From positions 1 through 64,000 of the forward strand of contig NZ_JBIYSM020000004.1 of NCBI RefSeq assembly GCF_044759095.2: 64,000 nucleotides of DNA. The letters run 5' to 3'. Source of the DNA: JBIYSM02 sp044759095. GTDB lineage: Bacteria > Bacillota > Bacilli > Brevibacillales > Brevibacillaceae. How positions within the stretch are numbered: position 1 is the first letter of the stretch; every line of letters begins with the position of its first letter. Shown here piece by piece: positions 1 to 7,245 of this stretch. The position numbers and the translations under genes were made by a program. The notes under the pieces are model-generated. The model was not told where the DNA came from and did not search any database. It saw only the letters and a list, made by a program, of their open reading frames with translations.

Positions 1-61
1 GGATTGGTTCAGGGAGAAGGGTATCCCACAATGTGATTTGCTCGTTACGAAGTTTTAACAT
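1..61 (-). mobile_element. transposase gene, 5' end only (insertion sequence leaving the window)
   Basis: Read on the minus strand, an ATG at 61-59 follows a strong ribosome binding site (GAGGTGAG, complement of 67-74). It opens a frame beginning MLKLRNEQITLWDTLLPE that runs off the left edge. That N-terminus resembles DDE transposases of the large IS5/IS1182-like group, recalled from memory and not searched. Only about 20 residues are visible, so family and completeness are uncertain. The right end of the element should lie between about 75 and 250; I could not fix a terminal repeat. Confidence 0.5.
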
Positions 62-116
62 AATCGCTCACCTCAAAAAGGATTTTCGAGGAGCACTGTT
101 GAATTTCTTTAAGAAG

Positions 117-190
117 AAAGGAATTCAGTCCCTCTTTTTGGATGTATTGCCTCGACAACACTACTTCCATTTAGAGAGCTGAATTCCTTT
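117..190. repeat. 12-bp perfect inverted repeat in the transposase leader
   Basis: AAAGGAATTCAG at 117-128 is the exact reverse complement of 179-190, separated by 50 bases, and pairing continues imperfectly inwards (CCTCT against AGAG). It lies just upstream of the transposase start. It may be part of the insertion sequence end, or a hairpin limiting read-through into the transposase. A second short hairpin with CCCC/GGGG ends lies near 204-223. Confidence 0.5.
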
Positions 191-309
191 TGTTTTTGAC
201 TTACCCCAGGAATTTTTCAGGGGAAACTAGCTAAAGTCGGCTGGGTTTTCTTGTTGTCGTATGAGCGGGAGGGCTGGCGCATACGCTGAAAGGAGGGGAG
301 GTGTGAAAG

Positions 310-1512
310 ATGCTGCGCATCGCAACGGCAATCGTGACGGGGGTGGTTTATGCTCACCCGGGTATGCAGGAGCTGGAAGTCAAAATGAACCCGTCCGGAA
401 AACGGGAAAGAGCAATCGCCTATACCGATGCCGAATTCAAACCCGGCGATGAAGTCCTGCTGAACACGACAGCGGTGCGGCTTGGTCTGGGGACAGGCGG
501 AACTCATTTTGTCATCGCCCAATGGGAAAAAGCAGGGGGGAAAAGCCGTGAAGAAGCGGACCTGTTTCCGAACACGTGGGGGCATCTGGTCAAAATGCGC
601 TACTCCCCTTATCAAATGGCGGTCGATACCGTGGAAGAGCAGGGGAGCCCTTTTCATGGGCTTTTCGCAGACGAGTCGCTTTCTCTCGAGCACACACCGG
701 TATTGATCGGCGAGCTTCACAGTTTGCTGCCCGCTGCGGCGGCAGCCTGCAAGGCGGAAAGTCCGCAGAGCCGGATCGTCTATGTGATGCCGGACGGCGC
801 GTCCCTGCCAATCGCACTGAGCCGTCAGGTACAGCGTCTCCAGGAGAGAGGGCTGTTGTGCGCTTCGGTAACGACGGGACATGCGTGGGGCGGAGACTTG
901 GAGACCGTCACGATTCACAGCGGCCTGCTTGCAGCCAGACATGTGGCGAAGGCGGACATTATTTGCTGTTTTCTCGGGCCTGGTGTGGCCGGAACCGGCA
1001 CTCCCCTCGGCTTTTCCGGGATGCAGCTTGCCGAAGTGATTCATGCCGTTTCCCTCTTGGGCGGCGTACCCGTCTTTGTACCGCGCATCAGCTTTGCCGA
1101 TCCGCGTGACCGCCATCGCGGCATCAGCCATCACAGCAGAACCGTGCTGAAACGATTTGCCCTTCGCCCGTCCTTGCTCAACGTTCCTTTCTTTCATGAT
1201 GAGCGTGACGATTTGCTTCAACACCAATGCCATACGGACCAGCTGGAGCAGCAGCACCTTCTGCTGCGACTGTTGGCTCCCGACATCGAGTACGTTCGGG
1301 AACTGGACGAAAGGTATCAGCTGCACCTTTCCACGATGGGACGAAGCCTCCTGGAAGATCCGTCGCCCTTTCAAACCGCGGTTGCTGCCGCTCGGCTCGC
1401 AGTCCGGTCCAGAGAGTGGCTCGTCCGAGAGTCTAGTGGCGAGTGGAACCGCTGCGGCGGGCAAGATATTCTTGCAGCGTTAGCTGCTTATTTGACCAGC
1501 TGCGAAGTGTAG
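310..1512 (+). CDS. DUF3866 family protein
   Basis: A 400-residue protein of the DUF3866 family, recognised from the N-terminal pattern (a GMQELEVKM-like strand, then GDEVLLNTTAVRLGLGTGG). Function is unknown. The ATG at 310 follows AAAGGAGGGGAGG with good spacing, and an in-frame GTG at 301 is followed at once by a stop. No signal peptide or membrane segment is evident, so it is probably cytoplasmic. It lies between an insertion sequence and the Nudix gene nudF. A long antisense frame over the same DNA is a shadow. The 3' end overlaps a possible small minus-strand gene at 1433-1573. Confidence 0.85.
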   Translation: MLRIATAIVTGVVYAHPGMQELEVKMNPSGKRERAIAYTDAEFKPGDEVLLNTTAVRLGLGTGGTHFVIAQWEKAGGKSREEADLFPNTWGHLVKMRYSPYQMAVDTVEEQGSPFHGLFADESLSLEHTPVLIGELHSLLPAAAAACKAESPQSRIVYVMPDGASLPIALSRQVQRLQERGLLCASVTTGHAWGGDLETVTIHSGLLAARHVAKADIICCFLGPGVAGTGTPLGFSGMQLAEVIHAVSLLGGVPVFVPRISFADPRDRHRGISHHSRTVLKRFALRPSLLNVPFFHDERDDLLQHQCHTDQLEQQHLLLRLLAPDIEYVRELDERYQLHLSTMGRSLLEDPSPFQTAVAAARLAVRSREWLVRESSGEWNRCGGQDILAALAAYLTSCEV

Positions 1513-1573
1513 CGCGGATTTCCCAGGCTTTTCCTACCATTCGCAGTTGCTTGGGGCTGATATAGGTTTTCAT
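1433..1573 (-). CDS. possible 46-residue basic protein, convergent with DUF3866
   Basis: The minus-strand ATG at 1573 follows a strong GGAGGAG site and opens a 46-residue frame starting MKTYISPKQLRMVGKAWEIR. It is basic, with a helical-looking motif and no hydrophobic segment. It overlaps the last 80 bases of the DUF3866 gene tail to tail. The first 20 codons lie outside that gene, and the ribosome site is better than chance would usually give. I do not recognise the family. It may be a short conserved Paenibacillaceae protein or a fortuitous frame. Confidence 0.45.
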   Translation of the reverse strand: MKTYISPKQLRMVGKAWEIRATLRSWSNKQLTLQEYLARRSGSTRH

Positions 1574-1678
1574 CTCAGATCTCCTCCGATACAATAAGGA
1601 TGGACAAGCTGTTTGTTCCCAACATATGGGGGGCGGAAAGCAATTAGAACAAGTACAGCGCAAAAAGGAAGGATAACC

Positions 1679-2236
1679 GTGAATACCGACCGTCACCTGA
1701 TTGAAAAAACCATTTCAAGTGAAACGATTTACGAGGGGAAAATCATCAAGGTAAAACTGGACGAGGTGCTCCTGCCGGACGGCAAAAAGGCAAAGCGCGA
1801 AATTGTGACCCATCCCGGAGCGGTTGCCGTTTTGGCTCTTACAGACGACAACAAAATGGTGGCTGTGCGGCAATTTCGCAAGCCGCTGGAGCGCACCATC
1901 GTAGAGCTTCCGGCCGGCAAGCTGGAACCGGGGGAGGAACCTCTGACGTGTGCGAAACGCGAGCTGCAGGAGGAGACAGGCTATCAGGCCAGCCATTTTG
2001 TCCATCTCAGCTCGTTTTATACCTCGCCGGGATTTGCGGACGAACTGCTTCACCTGTACCTGGCAACCGGTTTGAAACCGGGCCCCGCCCGTCCCGACGA
2101 GGATGAAAACGTGGAGGTGCTGGAACTGAGCCTGGAGGAAGCGCACGAATTGCACGCCCAAGGGGAGATTGGCGACGCGAAAACGGTACTGGCGTTGTTC
2201 GCATGGGAGAATCGGATGTGGAAAGCACGTGGATGA
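1679..2236 (+). CDS. nudF: ADP-ribose pyrophosphatase, Nudix family
   Basis: A 185-residue Nudix hydrolase that splits ADP-ribose and related nucleotide sugars into AMP and a sugar phosphate. The Nudix box is complete at about residues 80-102 (GKLEPGEE, then RELQEETGY), with the expected glycine, arginine and two metal-binding glutamates. The usual proline follows the box at SPGF. The GTG at 1679 is preferred because AAGGAAGG lies just upstream; an upstream in-frame start at 1613 has no comparable site. The gene is the first of a pair with the EndoQ-like gene, whose start overlaps this stop, as in B. subtilis yqkG-yqxK. Confidence 0.9.
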   Translation: MNTDRHLIEKTISSETIYEGKIIKVKLDEVLLPDGKKAKREIVTHPGAVAVLALTDDNKMVAVRQFRKPLERTIVELPAGKLEPGEEPLTCAKRELQEETGYQASHFVHLSSFYTSPGFADELLHLYLATGLKPGPARPDEDENVEVLELSLEEAHELHAQGEIGDAKTVLALFAWENRMWKARG

Positions 2237-3410
2237 CAAACTGCCGGCCTTCTTCTGCGACATGCACATTCACATCGGCGGCACCAGAAGCGGCAAACCG
2301 GTGAAAATCACCGCCTCTCGCCAAATGACCCTGACCAGCATTCTGGAGGAATCCTCTGAGCGAAAAGGGATGGAAATGATCGGAATCATTGACGCCCACG
2401 TGCCAGAGGTGCAGGCGGAATTGGAGGATTTGATTGCCTGCGGACTTGCTGTCCCGCATCCGGACGGGGGTATTTTTTACAAACAGACCATGCTGATTCT
2501 GGGATGTGAAGTGGAAATCAAGGAAGAAGCACGAGGAGAGGCCCATTTTCTTTGCTATTTCCCTCACTTGGCTGAAATGCGGTCCTTCACGGAGTGGCTT
2601 GCAGCTCGCTGCAAAAATGTTCACCTCAGCTCACAGCGGATTGCCAGCACGACCAGGGAGCTGCAAAAAGTAGTCGCATCCTTGGGCGGTACGGTCGTTC
2701 CCGCCCATATCTTTACGCCCCACAAAGGGCTGTACGGATCCTGCGCCGATTCGCTGGCAGAAGTGGCAGACCCGTCGCTGATTGACGCGGTCGAGTTGGG
2801 ATTGAGCGCCAATACGGAGATGGCGGACCGGTTGATGGAATTGCACGACAAGACCTTTTTAACCAATTCCGACGCTCATTCCCTGGGAAAAATCGGGCGG
2901 GAGTACCAGAAAATTGCCATGCGGCAGCGATCCTTCAGAGAGTGGCTATTGGCACTGAAGAGACAAGACGGGCGAGGGATAACCGTAAACTATGGTCTGC
3001 ATCCGAGATTGGGCAAATACCATCAGACCGCTTGCCAAAACTGCCAGTCCCACAAGCCTGCCGACGTAAACGGGCGTTGTCCGCACTGCGGGTATAAGCG
3101 GGTGGTTCGCGGCGTGTCGGAGCGCATCGAACAGCTGTCCGACACGCCTGCCGGTACACATCCCAAGCACCGACCGCCGTACGTTGAGCAAATCCCGCTG
3201 GAATTCATTCCGGGGATCGGGCCAAAAGGGAAAGAAAAACTGTATCGCGCTTTTGGTACGGAGATGAACATTTTGCACCGCATCAGTGAAGCTGATCTGG
3301 CTCAAGTGGCGGGGGAGCGGATCGCTCGTACCATCGTATTGGCTCGTCACGGAGCCCTGTCCATATCCGCAGGGGGTGCCGGTGTATACGGTCGCATCGA
3401 GCAGTCATAG
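2229..3410 (+). CDS. endonuclease Q-like PHP-domain protein (YqxK family)
   Basis: A 393-residue protein with an N-terminal PHP metallohydrolase domain (DMHIHIGG at residues 11-18, later IDAH and NSDAH metal motifs). A four-cysteine zinc ribbon follows (C269, C272, C284, C287), then a helix-hairpin-helix (FIPGIGPKGKEKL from about residue 326). This order matches archaeal and Bacillus EndoQ, which cuts DNA 5' of deaminated bases and abasic sites, so DNA repair is the likely role. The GTG at 2229 overlaps the nudF stop by 8 bases, implying translational coupling. A TTG at 2169 would add 20 residues and looks less likely. Confidence 0.85.
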   Translation: MDDKLPAFFCDMHIHIGGTRSGKPVKITASRQMTLTSILEESSERKGMEMIGIIDAHVPEVQAELEDLIACGLAVPHPDGGIFYKQTMLILGCEVEIKEEARGEAHFLCYFPHLAEMRSFTEWLAARCKNVHLSSQRIASTTRELQKVVASLGGTVVPAHIFTPHKGLYGSCADSLAEVADPSLIDAVELGLSANTEMADRLMELHDKTFLTNSDAHSLGKIGREYQKIAMRQRSFREWLLALKRQDGRGITVNYGLHPRLGKYHQTACQNCQSHKPADVNGRCPHCGYKRVVRGVSERIEQLSDTPAGTHPKHRPPYVEQIPLEFIPGIGPKGKEKLYRAFGTEMNILHRISEADLAQVAGERIARTIVLARHGALSISAGGAGVYGRIEQS

Positions 3411-3433
3411 ACTGGTAGTTGTCCGCATAAGCT
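3405..3433 (+). promoter_or_regulatory. candidate sigma-E promoter of spoIIM
   Basis: TCATAGA at 3405-3411 and CATAAGCT at 3426-3433, 14 bases apart, resemble the sigma-E pattern (TCATATT, N13-14, CATACAAT). The -35 covers the stop codon of the preceding gene. spoIIM is a sigma-E gene in B. subtilis. Read by eye only. Confidence 0.4.
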
Positions 3434-3467
3434 GTACCGTAATCAGCCAAGCGGGAGGCGAGCTCAC

Positions 3468-4094
3468 GTGCGAACGCGCTTCGGACAAACATTCCATACC
3501 TATCTGAGGGAACACCAGTCGCTTTTTTTGTTTACCATCGTACTGTTTACGATGGGAATCGTCTTTGGTGCTGTCATCGTAAACTCGTTGGCTCTGTCTC
3601 AAAAGCAGGAGCTGCTTGTGTTTCTGCAGTATTTTTTCAACAATATGGACCAGTACGGCATACCTGAACCGAGTATTCACTTCCAGCAGGCTTTCGGACA
3701 CTACGTAAAAACGGTGGGCATCATGTGGATTTTGGGGCTGTCGATCATCGGCCTGCCGATGATTCTGCTTCTCCTGTTTCTCAAAGGGGTCGTCGTCGGG
3801 TTTACCGTCGGCTTTTTGGTTAACCAGCTGCAGTGGCAGGGGGTCACGTTTTCCCTGATGGGCGTGCTGCCGCAGAACATGCTGGTCGTTCCCGCCCTGC
3901 TGATCGTCGGGGTGAGCGGCATTGCCTTTTCTCTTCGATTGATCAAAACCAGGCTGATGACCAAGCGGGATGTGATCATCCCTCACTTCATGAGCTACAC
4001 GGTACTGGTGATGATGATGCTCGCCGTCCTCACTGTTGCTGCGATGTTTGAAACGTTCGTCTCACCCAAGCTGATGCAGTACGTGATTAATTAA
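3468..4094 (+). CDS. spoIIM: stage II sporulation protein M
   Basis: A 208-residue polytopic membrane protein. In B. subtilis SpoIIM works in the mother-cell SpoIID-SpoIIM-SpoIIP complex that remodels septal peptidoglycan and drives engulfment. Hydrophobic segments are clear near residues 18-45, 80-115, 130-155 and 175-200, and the length fits the family. The GTG at 3468 follows GGGAGGCG at a normal distance. It sits between the EndoQ-like gene and fur, as in Bacillus, and a sigma-E-like promoter lies directly upstream. Confidence 0.9.
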   Translation: MRTRFGQTFHTYLREHQSLFLFTIVLFTMGIVFGAVIVNSLALSQKQELLVFLQYFFNNMDQYGIPEPSIHFQQAFGHYVKTVGIMWILGLSIIGLPMILLLLFLKGVVVGFTVGFLVNQLQWQGVTFSLMGVLPQNMLVVPALLIVGVSGIAFSLRLIKTRLMTKRDVIIPHFMSYTVLVMMMLAVLTVAAMFETFVSPKLMQYVIN

Positions 4095-4118
4095 GAATAA
4101 TTATCAAGTAATAACTTA
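4092..4118 (+). promoter_or_regulatory. possible Fur/PerR-type operator upstream of fur
   Basis: An AT-rich stretch containing AATAATTATCA and ending AATAACTTA lies just upstream of the fur promoter. It resembles a degenerate Fur or Per box (GATAATGATTATC or TTATAATNATTATAA). Autoregulation of fur-type genes is common, but the match is loose. Confidence 0.3.
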
Positions 4119-4123
4119 TGTAT

Positions 4124-4153
4124 TTGACTTCCCAAGCGACCCTCTACTATAAT
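4124..4153 (+). promoter_or_regulatory. sigma-A promoter of fur
   Basis: TTGACT at 4124-4129 and a consensus TATAAT at 4148-4153, separated by 18 bases, form a strong vegetative promoter 35 bases before the fur start. Confidence 0.75.
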
Positions 4154-4188
4154 AGGAGCAGGTTTCATGCAGGCGGGGAGGGGCAATT

Positions 4189-4653
4189 ATGTTGGAAGAA
4201 AAGTTAGAGAAAATCAAGCAACAGTTACATTCCCAAAACTACAAATTGACACCACAACGTGAAGCCACTGTTCGCGTTCTGCTGGAGAACGAAGAGGATC
4301 ACCTGAGTGCGGAAGACGTGTATCTTCTGGTGAAAGAGAAAGCCCCGGAAATTGGACTTGCTACCGTCTATCGGACGTTGGAGCTTTTGAGTGAATTGAA
4401 GATCATTCATAAAATGAATTTCGGCGACGGGGTTGCCCGCTACGATTTGCGCGATGACAACTCCGAATACCATCACCATCATTTGATCTGCCTGAACTGC
4501 GGAACGGTGGATGAGATTTTCGAGGATTTGCTCGTTTCAGCAGAAGAGAAGGTCAAGAATGTTTACAACTTTTCCATTACCGATCACCGTCTGACGTTTT
4601 ACGGCATCTGCCAACGTTGCATTGATAAAGTGAATATCGACGATTTCAAGTAA
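4189..4653 (+). CDS. fur: ferric uptake regulator family repressor
   Basis: A 154-residue Fur-family metal-dependent repressor. The N-terminal winged helix (about residues 15-85) ends with GLATVYRTLELL. A histidine cluster (H95-H98) and two CxxC pairs (C101/C104 and C141/C144) provide the regulatory and structural metal sites. Position next to spoIIM and near xerD matches B. subtilis fur rather than perR or zur, but iron specificity cannot be proved from sequence. ATG follows GGGAGGGG. The gene has its own promoter and a good terminator, so it is probably monocistronic. Confidence 0.88.
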   Translation: MLEEKLEKIKQQLHSQNYKLTPQREATVRVLLENEEDHLSAEDVYLLVKEKAPEIGLATVYRTLELLSELKIIHKMNFGDGVARYDLRDDNSEYHHHHLICLNCGTVDEIFEDLLVSAEEKVKNVYNFSITDHRLTFYGICQRCIDKVNIDDFK

Positions 4654-4657
4654 ACAA

Positions 4658-4690
4658 AACTTCTCTGTTGCCGGAGAAGTTTTTTGTTTT
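4658..4690 (+). terminator. terminator of fur
   Basis: An 8-bp stem (AACTTCTC with GAGAAGTT) is followed by a run of T, directly after the fur stop codon. Confidence 0.85.
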
Positions 4691-4772
4691 CCCAGTCCAC
4701 GACGTGTATGGCCTTGCGTCGACCTGTGGCATCATAAGGAAGAATTGATGAGACAGGAGGAGCATACCCAAC

Positions 4773-5903
4773 ATGATGATCGGCGTACCGAAGGAAATCA
4801 AAAACAACGAAAACCGGGTAGGGCTTACCCCGGCGGGAGTCAGCGCATACAAGCAAGCGGGTCACCGGGTACTGGTGGAGACGCAGGCGGGTGCAGGAAG
4901 CGGTTTTTCTGACGAGGATTATACGGCGGCCGGTGCGGAAATTCTCCCCTCTGCAAAAGAGGTATGGGGACAGGCGGAGATGATTTGCAAGGTAAAGGAA
5001 CCCCTTCCCGATGAGTACCCGTATTTCCGTGAAAACCTGATTTTGTTTACCTACCTGCATCTGGCGCCGGAACGAGAATTGACCGAACATCTTTGCGCAA
5101 AAAAAGTGGTGGCCATTGCCTATGAAACCATTCAAACCGACGACGGAGCGCTGCCGCTTTTGATGCCGATGAGCGAAGTGGCGGGACGGATGTCGGTGCA
5201 GATCGGCGCGCAGTTTCTGGAAAAGCCTCACGGGGGCAAGGGTGTTTTACTGGGCGGTGTTCCTGGGGTGCTTCCGGGCAAGGTGGTAATCATCGGGGGT
5301 GGCATCGTCGGAACAAATGCAGCCAAAATGGCGATAGGGTTGGGAGCGGACGTTACCATCATTGACATCAACGCCAGCCGTTTGCGCGAGTTGGATGACC
5401 AGTTTCACGGCCGGCTTCATACCCTGATGTCCAACCATTTCAATATTGCACAAGCGGCAAAAGAGGCAGATTTGCTCATTGGAGCCGTGCTCATTCCTGG
5501 AGCGCGCGCACCGAGGCTCGTGACCGAGGACATGGTGAAGTCGATGATGCCGGGATCCGTCATCGTGGACGTGGCAATCGACCAGGGCGGATCCATAGAA
5601 ACCATCGACCGCATTACGACGCACAGCGATCCGACATACATAAAGCACGGCGTGGTTCACTATGCCGTCGCCAATATGCCGGGAGCAGTCCCGCGGACGT
5701 CGACAATCGCCCTGACCAATGTTACAATACCCTACGGCCTGCAAATTGCAAACAGGGGATACCGCGCGGCGATCTCCCAAAATCGGGCGCTGGCCAGAGG
5801 GGTCAACGTTGTGAACGGCCACGTCGTCTACGAGGCAGTGGCTAAATCGCTCAACGTTCCGTACGTACCATTGGGGGATGCGCTGCAGGAGATGCCCGTG
5901 TAG
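4773..5903 (+). CDS. ald: alanine dehydrogenase
   Basis: A 376-residue NAD-dependent alanine dehydrogenase converting L-alanine to pyruvate and ammonium. The family start IGVPKEIKNNENRVGLTP is intact, and the nucleotide-binding glycine motif VVIIGGGIVGTNAA is at about residues 170-183. Length is typical. In Bacillus the enzyme supports growth on alanine and normal sporulation, and it clears the germinant alanine. An AGGAGG lies 12 bases before two adjacent ATG codons; the first was chosen. It stands alone between the fur terminator and yqzK. Confidence 0.95.
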   Translation: MMIGVPKEIKNNENRVGLTPAGVSAYKQAGHRVLVETQAGAGSGFSDEDYTAAGAEILPSAKEVWGQAEMICKVKEPLPDEYPYFRENLILFTYLHLAPERELTEHLCAKKVVAIAYETIQTDDGALPLLMPMSEVAGRMSVQIGAQFLEKPHGGKGVLLGGVPGVLPGKVVIIGGGIVGTNAAKMAIGLGADVTIIDINASRLRELDDQFHGRLHTLMSNHFNIAQAAKEADLLIGAVLIPGARAPRLVTEDMVKSMMPGSVIVDVAIDQGGSIETIDRITTHSDPTYIKHGVVHYAVANMPGAVPRTSTIALTNVTIPYGLQIANRGYRAAISQNRALARGVNVVNGHVVYEAVAKSLNVPYVPLGDALQEMPV

Positions 5904-5961
5904 TTGAATGGATTGGCGGACAGGTGCATATAATGGTGGTAAAAACAAGGAGGGGAAAGCC

Positions 5962-6201
5962 ATGGGAGTTCCGTATCGCCGGGTGATGGAGGCGCTGAGG
6001 TTTTTCCTCCTGTTTGTTACCTGTACGCTGTTGTCCTACGGGCTCATCAATTTGCTCTCCGACAAGTTTTTGCCCGCAGATCCCTATCGTGAACCGCACG
6101 GCAACGCAGTGAAGGTAGTAAAGCTGATCAACACCCCATCCGCACAGTCCCTGGATGGATACGTCAGCCGTCTTCAGTTGTTTTATCTGACAGGGGAGTA
6201 A
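5962..6201 (+). CDS. yqzK: YqzK family small membrane protein (DUF4227)
   Basis: A 79-residue protein with one membrane segment at about residues 11-32 and a short extracytoplasmic tail. Sequence type and location between fur/ald and xerD match YqzK (DUF4227), of unknown function. The ATG at 5962 follows AAGGAGGGG; an upstream in-frame ATG at 5908 lacks a ribosome site. Confidence 0.75.
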   Translation: MGVPYRRVMEALRFFLLFVTCTLLSYGLINLLSDKFLPADPYREPHGNAVKVVKLINTPSAQSLDGYVSRLQLFYLTGE

Positions 6202-6202
6202 C

Positions 6203-6232
6203 CCTCTTTTTTGCCTGGGAAAAGAGGAGTTT
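6203..6232 (+). terminator. terminator-like hairpin after yqzK
   Basis: CCTCTTTT at 6203-6210 pairs with AAAAGAGG at 6220-6227 across a 9-base loop. The following T tract is short, so termination may be partial. Confidence 0.55.
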
Positions 6233-6290
6233 TCCTTTCGGTGTGGAAAGGATTACAAAAACACATTTCGCCTGAAGGGGAAACGACTTC

Positions 6291-7178
6291 ATGGATACGC
6301 TGATCGATCAATTCATCCATTTTCTCGCTGTGGAAAAGGGGCTTTCCCACAACACGCTGGAGTCGTACCAGCGAGACATGGTTGCCTACACTACGTATCT
6401 GCGGGAACAAGGCGTGACGAAGATTGAGGACTCCACGAGAACGCAGATTATCGGGTACTTGATGAGCTTACAGAAAAAAGGCCGGGCGACTGCCACCCTC
6501 TCACGCAACATGGCGTCCATCCGTGCCTTTTATCAATTCCTGGTGCGGGACAAGCATATAGAAAAAGACCCTTCCATCCATCTGGAGACACCCAAAATGG
6601 AAAAACGGCTGCCAAAAGTCCTTTCGATCGAAGAGGTCGAGCGCCTGCTGGATAGCCCGGCCGTCCAGCATCCGGCCGGTCTGCGTGACAAAGCGATGTT
6701 GGAACTGCTTTATGCAACAGGCATTCGCGTCTCTGAGTTGGTCAATCTCGACATCGGGGACGTCAATTTGGAGATGGGTTTCGTCAAATGCATGGGGAAA
6801 GGCTCCAAGGAGCGGATCATTCCGCTTGGCTCCGTTGCCATTCAAATCGTGCGTCAATACATACATGTCGGTCGCCCGCGCCTTTTGAAAGAGGCTGGCG
6901 AAAGGGCGCTGTTCCTGAATCACTTGGGAAAACAGATCACCCGGCAAGGTTTCTGGAAGATCATCAAGCGTTACGCCCAGAAGGCAAACATCCGAACCGA
7001 GATTACACCCCATACGCTGCGCCACTCCTTTGCAACGCATTTGCTGGAAAACGGGGCCGATCTTCGGTCCGTTCAGGAGATGCTGGGGCATGCGGATATT
7101 TCCACAACCCAGATCTACACGCACGTGACTCGCACACGCATAAAAGACATTTATGCGAAGACACATCCGAGAGCGTAG
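6291..7178 (+). CDS. xerD: site-specific tyrosine recombinase XerD
   Basis: A 295-residue tyrosine recombinase that resolves chromosome dimers at dif together with XerC. An N-terminal SAM-like core-binding domain (residues 1-85) precedes the catalytic domain. All catalytic residues are visible: R146, K170, H241, R244, H267 and Y276. Position between yqzK and deoB matches B. subtilis xerD (ripX), so this is the housekeeping enzyme and not a phage or integron integrase. ATG follows GAAGGGGAAA. Confidence 0.95.
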   Translation: MDTLIDQFIHFLAVEKGLSHNTLESYQRDMVAYTTYLREQGVTKIEDSTRTQIIGYLMSLQKKGRATATLSRNMASIRAFYQFLVRDKHIEKDPSIHLETPKMEKRLPKVLSIEEVERLLDSPAVQHPAGLRDKAMLELLYATGIRVSELVNLDIGDVNLEMGFVKCMGKGSKERIIPLGSVAIQIVRQYIHVGRPRLLKEAGERALFLNHLGKQITRQGFWKIIKRYAQKANIRTEITPHTLRHSFATHLLENGADLRSVQEMLGHADISTTQIYTHVTRTRIKDIYAKTHPRA

Positions 7179-7190
7179 TCTCTCTTTTTT
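7169..7190 (+). terminator. weak terminator at the end of xerD
   Basis: GAGAG (7169-7173) pairs with CTCTC (7180-7184), and six T follow. The stem spans the xerD stop codon. The stem is only 5 bp, so some read-through into deoB is plausible. Confidence 0.45.
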
Positions 7191-7197
7191 CGAAATA

Positions 7198-7213
7198 GGT
7201 CTGACGTCAGACC
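7198..7213. promoter_or_regulatory. 16-bp perfect palindrome, likely operator of deoB-punA-pdp
   Basis: GGTCTGACGTCAGACC is its own reverse complement. It sits 33 bases before the deoB start, downstream of the xerD hairpin, where an operator for the nucleoside operon would be expected. GntR-type half-sites such as GTCTGAC are similar. The cognate regulator is not in the window. Confidence 0.5.
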
Positions 7214-7245
7214 ACATAAATACTTGGTAGTAGGAGGCGTTTCAT

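Noticed and set aside
217..1464. 415-codon open frame antisense to the DUF3866 gene
   Set aside because: It lies almost wholly within a recognised family gene on the other strand, has no ribosome site, and its product is rich in arginine, histidine and proline, as expected for a mirror of GC-rich codons.
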